The notes under the pieces: generated by a model | The model's database searches: none | Told to the model about the DNA's origin: nothing | The model's input: the letters and a program-made list of their open reading frames with translations, nothing else | Assembly: GCA_934716995.1 (NCBI GenBank) | Contig: CAKUYO010000045.1 | Location: 1 to 13,870, forward strand | Reading direction: 5' to 3' | Source: an uncultured Bacteroidales bacterium | Lineage (GTDB): Bacteria > Bacteroidota > Bacteroidia > Bacteroidales > Paludibacteraceae | DNA length: 13,870 bases | Translations under genes and position numbers: made by a program | Shown: one piece after another, positions 1-6,369 of the stretch | Position numbering within the stretch: position 1 is the first letter of the stretch | Layout: each line of letters starts with the position of its first letter

Positions 1-59
1 GTCAAGTCGTTAGACTTATCTGTTTTTCCTGTGGTCTTTATGACTTGTTAGACAGTTTC
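1..59. repeat. Degenerate GACTTRTTAGAC-like repeat tract
   Basis: This gene-free stretch at the window edge holds several related short words: AAGTCGTTAGACTTA near 5-19, GGTCTTTATGACTTGTT near 33-49, and ACTTGTTAGACAG at 43-55. The last word recurs exactly at 135-147, so the first hairpin-element copy lies between two direct copies of a 13-mer. Tracts of this kind are common downstream of Bacteroidales genes. No open frame or promoter is convincing here. Confidence 0.4.
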
Positions 60-155
60 CTCGTTTTGTGTGGGGACGACGCGTCTCGCGTCGTCAAAAG
101 CGGTCTTTTTCTGAAGAATTGGCTTTCTTTTTTTACTTGTTAGACAGCAGCCTCT
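60..155 (+). repeat. Interspersed hairpin element, copy 1
   Basis: This 96-bp sequence is repeated at 3160-3251 in the same orientation. The two copies differ by one substitution (t67 versus a3167), one extra T in the run ending at 134, and a 3-bp CAG insertion near 148-150. The core is a perfect 9-bp stem, GACGACGCG / CGCGTCGTC, with loop TCT (75-95). It lies just downstream of the stop codon of the CMD-cupin gene at 178, so it may act in 3'-end formation or be a non-autonomous mobile repeat. No transposase is nearby. Confidence 0.85.
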
Positions 156-177
156 GTTGTTATAATTTTCAGGTAAA

Positions 178-1224
178 TCAAAGTGCGTTGTATTGCTCGT
201 CCGTAACAGGTTCAAGCCATTCGTTACCTTTCTTGTCATCGCCTGCCACCGGTTCGGCTGCCACGTGCGTAACCACGTGCTGGAACCAACTGTCGCGGGT
301 GGCACCATGCCAGTGTTTCACCCCTACGGGGATATCCACCACGTCGCCCGGTTTCAAGCGGCGGGCAGGTTTGCCCCATTCCTGATACCACCCCTCGCCT
401 GCCACGCAAATCAATATCTGGCGCGCATCGTGGTGGATATGCCAGTTGTTGCGGCAACCGGGTTCAAAGGTTACATTGCTGATCGGCTGCGCCCCGCCCA
501 CCAGTGGCGCAAGATACGATTGACCTGTAAAATATGCTGCATACGCATCATTGCTATTGCCCACCTCGAAAGTCAGACGGCTTTTGGAGCCCAACTGCTT
601 TGCCAACCCGGTAGCAGCCGCCACCATCTCTGCCGGCACCCCTGCCGTCTGCGCAATGCGGCTGTGTGATGTATGCTGCGGTTCTGTCCCATGCATAGCG
701 GCCAAGGCACTGACCGTCACCAATTCGCGCTGCTGGTAAGTCAGCACATCACGGGCAAAAATATCCCCGAACAGGTGCGCTTTCAGGTAGTAGTCCTCCG
801 CGGGACAGAAAGCATAATTAAATGCCCCGCACAGTTGCGTCTGCACCGCCGTACCTTGTTTCAGTGCATCATAATCCGCAGGCAGCGGCGAAGCCTCTGC
901 ACCCGTTTCGGTCGCAATACCCGCCTGCTCACGTTCTTTGAGAACGGTTTGCAGCACGCCCAACGCATTGAGCGAACGCGGGAAACCCGTGTAGGCATAG
1001 AGATGCGAAAACACTTCTTTCACTTGATTTACCGTCAAACCGTTGGCAAAAGCCTGTTCGATGGCGGGCTTGAGTTGCGCCAAATTGCCCGTGGCTTCGT
1101 ATGCTGCCAGTGCCACAAGCGACTCCTGTTGCGGAGCCAATACTTTTGTATCCATAGTCTGTTGAGCCGTTAACTGCTGCCCGCACAACAATGCCGACAA
1201 CAGGATGATTGATATTTTTCTCAT
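178..1224 (-). CDS. Secreted CMD-cupin fusion protein
   Basis: This 348-aa protein has an N-terminal signal peptide (MRKISIILLSALLCGQQLTA, cleavage near residue 21). Two alpha-helical domains of the carboxymuconolactone decarboxylase/AhpD type follow at about 35-100 and 145-210. The usual CxxC is absent, and the first domain instead has the YAYTGFPRS segment at 76-84. A cupin barrel occupies about 245-320 with likely metal ligands H262, H264, Q269 and H304; Gln replaces the classical Glu of cupin motif 1. An in-frame ATG at 1335 would extend the protein, but I chose 1224 because it places the signal peptide at the N terminus and lies just below a good promoter. The catalytic role is unknown; a redox or lactone/quinone-related activity is a guess. 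It is divergent from a DUF6377-type regulator that may control it. Confidence 0.93.
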   Translation of the reverse strand: MRKISIILLSALLCGQQLTAQQTMDTKVLAPQQESLVALAAYEATGNLAQLKPAIEQAFANGLTVNQVKEVFSHLYAYTGFPRSLNALGVLQTVLKEREQAGIATETGAEASPLPADYDALKQGTAVQTQLCGAFNYAFCPAEDYYLKAHLFGDIFARDVLTYQQRELVTVSALAAMHGTEPQHTSHSRIAQTAGVPAEMVAAATGLAKQLGSKSRLTFEVGNSNDAYAAYFTGQSYLAPLVGGAQPISNVTFEPGCRNNWHIHHDARQILICVAGEGWYQEWGKPARRLKPGDVVDIPVGVKHWHGATRDSWFQHVVTHVAAEPVAGDDKKGNEWLEPVTDEQYNAL

Positions 1225-1241
1225 ATACATTCTTTTGTATG

Positions 1242-1273
1242 CAAAAATACAACCAAATTTACAAACCGCCAAA
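1242..1273 (-). promoter_or_regulatory. Promoter of CMD-cupin gene
   Basis: On the minus strand, TTTG (1273-1270) is followed after exactly 20 nt by TATTTTTG (1249-1242). This matches the Bacteroidota TTTG-N19-21-TAnnTTTG consensus. The expected transcription start near 1236 would leave a leader of about 12 nt before the ATG at 1224. A second TAnnTTTG match (TAAATTTG, 1261-1254) lacks a partner at the right distance. Confidence 0.6.
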
Positions 1274-1354
1274 TCTGTCAGCCTGAATAGTGAATACGGG
1301 TACAAGTTTCCGTAATTGGGGTAGCCCCTTTGCACAACGGAATTAGCCTTTCCA

Positions 1355-1386
1355 TTTGCATATATTTGAAAAAAATACTACCTTTG
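1355..1386 (+). promoter_or_regulatory. Promoter of DUF6377-type regulator
   Basis: TTTG (1355-1358), a 20-nt spacer, then TACCTTTG (1379-1386) gives a full match to the Bacteroidota sigma-ABfr consensus. The predicted start near 1393 gives a leader of about 160 nt before the ATG at 1553. That is long enough for regulation by the repeats it contains. Confidence 0.7.
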
Positions 1387-1415
1387 CCACCGACAAAGAA
1401 AATATGCACGATTTA

Positions 1416-1522
1416 TGCATAATATGCAAAAACGTACCTCATAATACCGATTACGTAGAAAAGACGTAGAAAGGACGTAGAAAGAAAAGGCTTTTGAGCG
1501 GCTTTGGTATGCATATTATGCA
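1416..1522. promoter_or_regulatory. 13-bp inverted repeats, candidate operator pair
   Basis: TGCATAATATGCA at 1416-1428 is the exact reverse complement of TGCATATTATGCA at 1510-1522. Each half is itself nearly palindromic around TATGCA or ATGCAT. The 81-bp spacer contains the three 11-bp tandem repeats. In DNA this could be two binding sites for a dimeric regulator; in RNA it could close a 107-nt stem-loop in the regulator leader. Confidence 0.45.
1453..1485 (+). repeat. Three 11-bp tandem repeats
   Basis: The units are ACGTAGAAAAG (1453-1463), ACGTAGAAAGG (1464-1474) and ACGTAGAAAGA (1475-1485). An 11-bp period is close to one helical turn, so equivalent positions face the same side of the DNA. 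They lie in the predicted leader of the downstream regulator gene. Confidence 0.85.
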
Positions 1523-1552
1523 GAAAATATACAATACTTATACCGAATATCC

Positions 1553-3121
1553 ATGTTTTTATTGTTATCCGTTCTCTTTCAACTGGACACTGCAGTCATC
1601 AACAGGCAGGACTATGTTGCCGCACGTGAAAAGCGCATAGCCGACAATACCCTTTTCTACAGGATAGCCTCCTCTGAAAACCAATACACCTATGCCCAAA
1701 ACTTATGGGAAGAATACAACGGATTTGACAACGATTCCGCCATCTGCTATGCGCAGCATGCCATCCGAATCGCACGCTCCAACCGCAACCGCACCGCCGA
1801 ACAGCGCTCCACCATCTGTCTCGCGCAGAGTATGGCGGTGAGCGGCAACTACCAGAAAGCCTTCGCCCTGCTCCGCTCCGTTGAGAGCCGGCTCGATCCG
1901 GCACTGCTCGCCTCCTACTACCGCACTATGAGTCTCGTCTATATATGGCAGGCGGAGTTCACCACCTTTGAGGAAGACCGTGCCGAAGCACGCCGGCATA
2001 TCCTTCCCCTGCGCCAGAAGATTATCGAAACCGAGACCGACCCGATTTGGCTCACGCAGGAACGGGCACTGGTCACAATGGAGACCTCGCCCCAAGAAGC
2101 ATTGTCCATTCTCCTCCCCGTTTGGGCGCAACTGCCCGACAGTTCCGACTATGTGCGCTATCTCGCCAATTCCATCGGTTCCTGCTACCAACATCTCTAC
2201 TGGCAAAAGGGCGAACAGTCTATGCAGGACTCCGCACTCTACTATTTCGCCCTGTCCGCCATCAGCGATATGCAACACGGGGTAATGGAACACGCCTCCT
2301 TGCGCGAAGTGGCGCTTATCCTCTTCCAGCGTGGCGACATAGAGCGTGCCTATCGCTATATGAACTGCTGTATCGCCGATGCGCAACACAGCAAGGCACG
2401 CCTGCGCACTATCGAAATGGCAAACGATATGCCGCTGATTCTCAATACCTACCACGAAAAGATAGACGAACAGCAACACCGGCAAAAGACCCTCATCTAC
2501 TCGCTCACCGCCGCTGTATCCGTGTTGGTCATACTGCTGTGCATATTCGTGATTATTATGCGCAAATGGCACCGCACCAACGCCCAACTGGCTATGCGCA
2601 ATACACAATTAGCCGAAACCAATCGGCAACTGTCGGTTGTCAATACCCAACTCAATGACTCCAACCGTATCCGTGATACGTACGTAACACGCTATATGAC
2701 AGAGTGTTCTGACATCATCGAGCAGATGAACCAATACCACAAAGGTCTGCTGCGCCTCGTCCTGTCCGACCAGCCCAAACCGCTAATGCGCTTCATCAGG
2801 CAGGACGACCCCACCGACCATGCCCTGCGCGACTTCTACCAGCATTTCGACGAGACATTCCTCTCCCTCTTTCCCCGCTTTGTGGAGGACTTCAATACCC
2901 TGCTCCGCCCCGAGGAACGTTTCGCTCTCCCGCAGCAAAACCGTCTCTCCACCGAACTGCGTATCTTTGCCCTCATCCGCCTCGGTATCACCAACTCGGA
3001 CGACATCGCCCGTTTTCTGCGCCTGTCCACCAAGACGGTCTATAACTACCGCACCCAAACCCGCAACCGCGCCATCCACCGAGACCAACTCGAGACTCTG
3101 GTAAAAGAACTCTCTTTCTAA
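1553..3121 (+). CDS. DUF6377-type TPR/membrane/HTH regulator
   Basis: This 522-aa protein has a short hydrophobic N terminus (MFLLLSVLFQ), probably a short signal sequence. The LDTAVINRQDYVAAREKRIA segment (11-30) is typical of the start of DUF6377 proteins. Helical TPR-like repeats cover about 40-290. One strong membrane segment is at about 314-336. A coiled coil rich in QLAxxNTQL repeats runs over about 343-370, and a C-terminal helix-turn-helix-like region at about 467-505 includes ELRIFALIRLGITNSDDIAR and TVYNYRTQTRNRA. The layout suggests a periplasmic sensor domain and a cytoplasmic DNA-binding domain on one chain. No other in-frame ATG lies between the upstream stop at 1478 and 1553. 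The likely target is the divergent CMD-cupin gene and/or its own promoter; this is inferred from position only. Confidence 0.9.
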   Translation: MFLLLSVLFQLDTAVINRQDYVAAREKRIADNTLFYRIASSENQYTYAQNLWEEYNGFDNDSAICYAQHAIRIARSNRNRTAEQRSTICLAQSMAVSGNYQKAFALLRSVESRLDPALLASYYRTMSLVYIWQAEFTTFEEDRAEARRHILPLRQKIIETETDPIWLTQERALVTMETSPQEALSILLPVWAQLPDSSDYVRYLANSIGSCYQHLYWQKGEQSMQDSALYYFALSAISDMQHGVMEHASLREVALILFQRGDIERAYRYMNCCIADAQHSKARLRTIEMANDMPLILNTYHEKIDEQQHRQKTLIYSLTAAVSVLVILLCIFVIIMRKWHRTNAQLAMRNTQLAETNRQLSVVNTQLNDSNRIRDTYVTRYMTECSDIIEQMNQYHKGLLRLVLSDQPKPLMRFIRQDDPTDHALRDFYQHFDETFLSLFPRFVEDFNTLLRPEERFALPQQNRLSTELRIFALIRLGITNSDDIARFLRLSTKTVYNYRTQTRNRAIHRDQLETLVKELSF

Positions 3122-3130
3122 AAACAAATA

Positions 3131-3161
3131 AGAGACTGCCTGACAAGTATAGGCAGTCTCT
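3131..3161. terminator. Perfect hairpin, bidirectional terminator candidate
   Basis: AGAGACTGCCT (3131-3141) pairs perfectly with AGGCAGTCTCT (3151-3161) across a 9-nt loop. On the minus strand the stem is followed by TATTTGTTTTT, a good U-tract for transcripts coming from fabG. On the plus strand it lies 10 bp after the stop of the regulator gene but lacks a clear T-run directly behind it. Confidence 0.65.
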
Positions 3162-3251
3162 CGTTTAGTGTGGGGACGACGCGTCTCGCGTCGTCAAAAG
3201 CGGTCTTTTTCTGAAGAATTGGCTTTCTTTTTTACTTGTTAGACAGCCTCT
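3160..3251 (+). repeat. Interspersed hairpin element, copy 2
   Basis: This 92-bp sequence is nearly identical to 60-155 and in the same orientation. It has the same 9-bp GACGACGCG / CGCGTCGTC stem at 3175-3195. It lies between the convergent ends of the regulator gene and fabG. Together with copy 1 it encloses the CMD-cupin/regulator pair, so recombination between copies would remove about 3.1 kb. Confidence 0.85.
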
Positions 3252-3284
3252 TTTTATTATATTGTGTCAATCAATATGCATGGC

Positions 3285-4028
3285 TTAACCCATCGCCCCG
3301 TTCACTTGTATCACCTGCCCCGATACGTATGAAGACAGATCCGAAGCGAGGAACAATGCCACCTTGGCGACCTCCTCCGGTTGCCCCGCACGGCGCATGG
3401 GTATCAATCCGATAAATTGTTTAAGTGTTTCCTCGGGCAAGGCTGCTGTCATATCGGTCATAATAAACCCCGGGGCAATGGCGTTGGCACGTATGCCGCG
3501 GCTGCCTAATTCTTTGGCAGTGGATTTCATCAGTGCCACAATACCCGCCTTGGAGGCAGCATAGTTGGCTTGCCCCGCATTGCCGTTCAAGCCTACCACT
3601 GACGACATAGAGATAATCGAACCGCTGCGCTGGCGGAGCATTACCGGAGTAACGGCATGGGTGAAATTGAACACCGACTTGAGGTTGATGCGCAACACAT
3701 CGTCCCATTGCTGTTCCGACATACGCATCAACAGCGTATCACGCGTGATACCCGCATTATTCACCAGTATATCCACTCGCCCGAAATCCTTTACCACCTG
3801 CTCCACCACAGCGTGCGCCGCCTCAAAATCCGCAGCGTCGCTCAAGTAGGCTTTGGCCTTTACCCCCATTGCTTCAGCCTGGTCGCAGACCTCCTGTGCG
3901 GGCTCTGTACTGACAATATACGTGATAGCGATATTGCACCCCTCTTTGGCAAACAGAAGGGCAATCTGGCGACCGATACCGCGTGCGGCACCGGTGATAA
4001 TGGCGGTTTTACCTTGAAGCATTTTCAA
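3285..4028 (-). CDS. fabG: 3-oxoacyl-ACP reductase FabG
   Basis: This 247-aa short-chain dehydrogenase/reductase has the usual length for FabG. It reduces 3-oxoacyl-ACP to 3-hydroxyacyl-ACP with NADPH in cytosolic type II fatty-acid synthesis. The cofactor motif TGAARGIG is at 12-19 and NNAG at 90-93. The catalytic residues fit N115, S143, Y156 and K160 (YAASK at 156-160), with the same S-to-Y and N-to-Y spacing as the E. coli enzyme. The segment IAPGFIMTDMT near 184-194 and the C terminus GQVIQVNGAMG are typical. An alternative start at Met3 cannot be excluded. It is separated from lptC by 232 bp and converges on the DUF6377-type regulator gene. Other SDR enzymes are possible in principle, but the match to FabG is close over the whole length. 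Confidence 0.95.
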   Translation of the reverse strand: MKMLQGKTAIITGAARGIGRQIALLFAKEGCNIAITYIVSTEPAQEVCDQAEAMGVKAKAYLSDAADFEAAHAVVEQVVKDFGRVDILVNNAGITRDTLLMRMSEQQWDDVLRINLKSVFNFTHAVTPVMLRQRSGSIISMSSVVGLNGNAGQANYAASKAGIVALMKSTAKELGSRGIRANAIAPGFIMTDMTAALPEETLKQFIGLIPMRRAGQPEEVAKVALFLASDLSSYVSGQVIQVNGAMG

Positions 4029-4179
4029 TTAACAAGTAAAAATTAACAATTAATATACAGGGAAAAAGAAATCCCAACAACGTCAGTTCGATATAAACAA
4101 ATTGTCTTGCTTTGCCGCCGTAGGCGAATAAGATTTATAGCAATTTATGGATGCAAAAGCAAAGATTTATTTAGATTTC

Positions 4180-4196
4180 TTGCCGCTTTGCGGCAA
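4180..4196. terminator. Hairpin between lptC and fabG
   Basis: TTGCCGC and GCGGCAA form a 7-bp stem with loop TTT. It lies 64 bp downstream of the lptC stop on the minus strand and could end the lptC transcript, but no clear U-run follows it. A smaller CGCC-GTA-GGCG stem is at 4116-4126. I see no consensus TAnnTTTG promoter for fabG in this 232-bp gap. Confidence 0.3.
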
Positions 4197-4260
4197 AGGA
4201 GTTTTATTTCAAACTCACGTTAAATAGATATTATGCGCCAGCGGAGGAATTAGGCACACG

Positions 4261-4854
4261 CTATTCCTTTATAGGGAATACACCCGTGGGGTTCTTGATG
4301 GTGTATTTGGTCATTTCCTGGTTCGACTCGAAACCTATGCCCTCGATAATGGACAGTTCGCGGGTGATACGGATTGCCGAGTCGGAATAGACCCGCTCGG
4401 TCTTCTGGTTCCAAAAAAGCAGCGGCGTCTCAAACACTTCCCCTTCCTGATTGACGGCATACACATTGCCTTCGAGACGCCAGATCTGCGCCGTCTCGTC
4501 ATACTGTGCATAGTCCGATCGCAACGATGCATTGACATTGAGGTTTTCATCGAATTTCTCAATATAAATGCCCTGCTCAAAGTTCCAATACGGCGGTTCA
4601 GCCTTGTCAAAAATCTGCCACCGCTCGGCATTGATACGGTAGCGGGTAATACCCGAGTCGGAAATAAGCGTCGATACCTCGTTGGCATCCAGAATAGGCA
4701 CTTGCGACCTGTCTGCCTGCAGTGCCTCGCGCTCAATCTTCATCTCCCCGCGGCGGCAAGATACCGCCAATAGAGACAAAAAACAAAGCACAACACACAA
4801 TGTGTTACGGAAAACACATTGCGCATTGTGCTTTGTAGATGGTTTGAACAGCAT
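4261..4854 (-). CDS. lptC: LPS export protein LptC
   Basis: This 197-aa protein matches the LptC family. These periplasmic, inner-membrane-anchored proteins relay lipopolysaccharide from the LptBFG transporter to LptA. A hydrophobic segment at about 18-32 ends in VSC, so Cys33 may be lipidated (SLLAVSC). The LptC fold follows with typical repeating strand segments such as SDYAQYDETAQIWRLEGNVY (113-132), then TPLLFWNQKTERVYSD (143-158) and the KNPTGVFPIKE-like end. I chose the ATG at 4854 over an earlier in-frame ATG at 4872. It overlaps the stop codon of the upstream TPR gene as TAATG, a usual arrangement for translational coupling. It is part of the beta-barrel/TPR/lptC block. Confidence 0.9.
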   Translation of the reverse strand: MLFKPSTKHNAQCVFRNTLCVVLCFLSLLAVSCRRGEMKIEREALQADRSQVPILDANEVSTLISDSGITRYRINAERWQIFDKAEPPYWNFEQGIYIEKFDENLNVNASLRSDYAQYDETAQIWRLEGNVYAVNQEGEVFETPLLFWNQKTERVYSDSAIRITRELSIIEGIGFESNQEMTKYTIKNPTGVFPIKE

Positions 4855-6275
4855 TAGTGTGCAGCGCGGCAAGCCGTCGTTTCACCAATCCAACCGCCTA
4901 CGGTAAACGTTGCGCCGCCCAACTCGTTAGGCAGGTCGAACATCTCCTCCTTGGTGGGGTAATACTTGCTGTATGCCGCAATCAGTTTGTCGGCATCAGC
5001 CGCACAATCCGGATCCACACGCTTTGCCTGTGCGAACTTGTCCACAGCCGCCCAGAAAACGGTTTTGTTGAGAATAGCCGCCTTGGCAGCAGGATAATCT
5101 GCCGAAGAGTAGGGCTGCGAACCGGCATAGCAGAGACCTATCAGGATATAGCAACGCCCTTGGTTTTCATTGCTGTTGAGCGACTGGCGTGCATACGCAC
5201 GTGCCTGCGGGTAGTTCTTCAAGTTCGAATAGCAAATCAATGCGATATTATACTGATAGTCAGCAATATCCTCATCTTTCGGATCTAACTCGGTAGCACG
5301 CTGTATAGCCTCCTCGTAGTAGTTGATAGCCGCACGATAGTCGCCTTTCTTAGCCGACATACGGGCGCAACCGGCAGCCGATTCCTCGGTAGGTTGCAGG
5401 CGGTGTGAGTTCTCGCAAGCCGCAAAATACACATCCGACTCGGTACATTTGACACGTTTGTACAGCGTTATCACCTTGCCGAGCATATCCAAATTGTTGG
5501 CATTGTCAGTTACTACCTGGGCATAGATCTCGTCCAACTTCGAGCAGTCGGCAGCCCCCGAAACGGCAAAGACATTGTCCACGTAGTCTTTCTGCTGGGC
5601 GGCATACTTGGCATTCTTGTTAGTTGGGTCGGCTGCCTGTTGCGAAAGCAGTTCGCTTGCCAACTCGTAGTCGGCAATAAACTGCTCACCGTATTTGTTG
5701 TTGTCCGATTTGAACAGCGCATACGATACATCCACAAACTTTGCCAACACCTGCATCTGGCTCTTTACGCCCATTCCCTCAACCGATTGTTTCAACCAGC
5801 CGTAAGCAGGTTCCATAGAACTTTCGGGGAAATACTGGCAGTAGTCCAAAGCCTTCTGACCGAGGATATATGCCGTCGGGTACTTCGGATCGTCGCCGAA
5901 ATACTTGATACGCTTGTCGCTCATCTCAAGGATCAACTGACGCAGACGCTCTTTCTCTTGCGGATCGGTCGTATTGGCATATTTCCAATCGATGATTTTG
6001 CTGCCTTGGGTATAGATAGCCTTGTTGGCATTCGGACAGGTATTATATACCTCCCACCACGGACCGTAAGCGTCAGCGAACTGCTTATTCTTTACGCTCT
6101 CGTTGAAAAGCGATACATTGATGAGACAATCTTCGGTGATAGCAGGTTCTTCCTCTACCGCAGCAGGTTGCTCTGCAGGAGCGGGTGCCGCCTCTACATT
6201 TTTCGGTTTCTTTGCGCACGCCAAAGCAGGCATTGCCGCACAGATAGCCATAATCAGTAATGAATTAATTTTCAT
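4854..6275 (-). CDS. Exported TPR protein upstream of lptC
   Basis: This 473-aa protein has a signal peptide (MKINSLLIMAICAAMPALAC). Cys20 might be lipidated, but the -3 residue is not ideal, so ordinary cleavage is also possible. An Ala/Pro/Glu-rich linker at about 28-46 leads to an all-helical body. TPR-like units are clear at about 311-372 (GDYRAAINYYEEAI, then NIALICYSNLKNYPQARAYA) and in the next repeat at 373-418. The C-terminal segment GGATFTVGGWIGETTACR is distinctive. I recognise this as the TPR protein that sits between an outer-membrane protein gene and lptC in Bacteroidales. Its exact function is not known; a scaffold role in outer-membrane or LPS assembly is inferred from its neighbours. 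Its stop overlaps the lptC start. Confidence 0.9.
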   Translation of the reverse strand: MKINSLLIMAICAAMPALACAKKPKNVEAAPAPAEQPAAVEEEPAITEDCLINVSLFNESVKNKQFADAYGPWWEVYNTCPNANKAIYTQGSKIIDWKYANTTDPQEKERLRQLILEMSDKRIKYFGDDPKYPTAYILGQKALDYCQYFPESSMEPAYGWLKQSVEGMGVKSQMQVLAKFVDVSYALFKSDNNKYGEQFIADYELASELLSQQAADPTNKNAKYAAQQKDYVDNVFAVSGAADCSKLDEIYAQVVTDNANNLDMLGKVITLYKRVKCTESDVYFAACENSHRLQPTEESAAGCARMSAKKGDYRAAINYYEEAIQRATELDPKDEDIADYQYNIALICYSNLKNYPQARAYARQSLNSNENQGRCYILIGLCYAGSQPYSSADYPAAKAAILNKTVFWAAVDKFAQAKRVDPDCAADADKLIAAYSKYYPTKEEMFDLPNELGGATFTVGGWIGETTACRAAH

Positions 6276-6369
6276 TTCTACTTACAAAATTAAGTGTTTC
6301 GTTTTATATTAGGTTGTCGTTTGTCTGTCCTCATAGGGGCTTATTCCACCCGTTCAAATAGCGTGCCAA

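Larger units (their letters stand above)
1225..1552. other. Divergent intergenic region, 328 bp
   Basis: No gene is visible between the CMD-cupin gene and the DUF6377-type regulator. The region contains two opposed consensus promoters (1242-1273 minus, 1355-1386 plus). Downstream of the plus promoter are several TATGCA words, a 13-bp inverted repeat pair (1416-1428 and 1510-1522) and three tandem 11-bp repeats (1453-1485). The plus-strand leader from about 1393 to 1552 would carry all of these. Confidence 0.8.
3131..3256 (+). terminator. Terminator arms split by hairpin element
   Basis: The left arm at 3131-3149 (AGAGACTGCCTGACAAGTA) is complementary at 16 of 19 positions to the right arm at 3234-3252, which runs from TACTTG to CCTCT and is followed by more T. 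Short versions of this AGAGGCTGTCTAACAAGT-type hairpin are familiar as Bacteroidales terminators. Here the arms are 84 bp apart and the loop contains hairpin-element copy 2. Confidence 0.5.

Noticed and set aside
60..155. Insertion sequence end
   Set aside because: No transposase frame or remnant lies between or beside the repeat copies, so only a non-autonomous repeat can be supported.
1225..1335. 37-residue N-terminal extension of the CMD-cupin protein
   Set aside because: It would bury the signal peptide and run across the TTTG-N20-TATTTTTG promoter.
1453..1485. CRISPR-like array
   Set aside because: Units are only 11 bp, have no spacers, and no cas genes are present.
1703..2608. 301-aa open frame on the minus strand inside the DUF6377-type gene
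   Set aside because: The plus-strand frame has a coherent TPR, membrane, coiled-coil and HTH layout with its own promoter; the antisense frame has none.
4855..4872. Earlier lptC start at 4872
   Set aside because: It would overlap the TPR gene by 19 bp, while the TAATG junction at 4854 gives a normal coupled start just before the lipoprotein-type signal.
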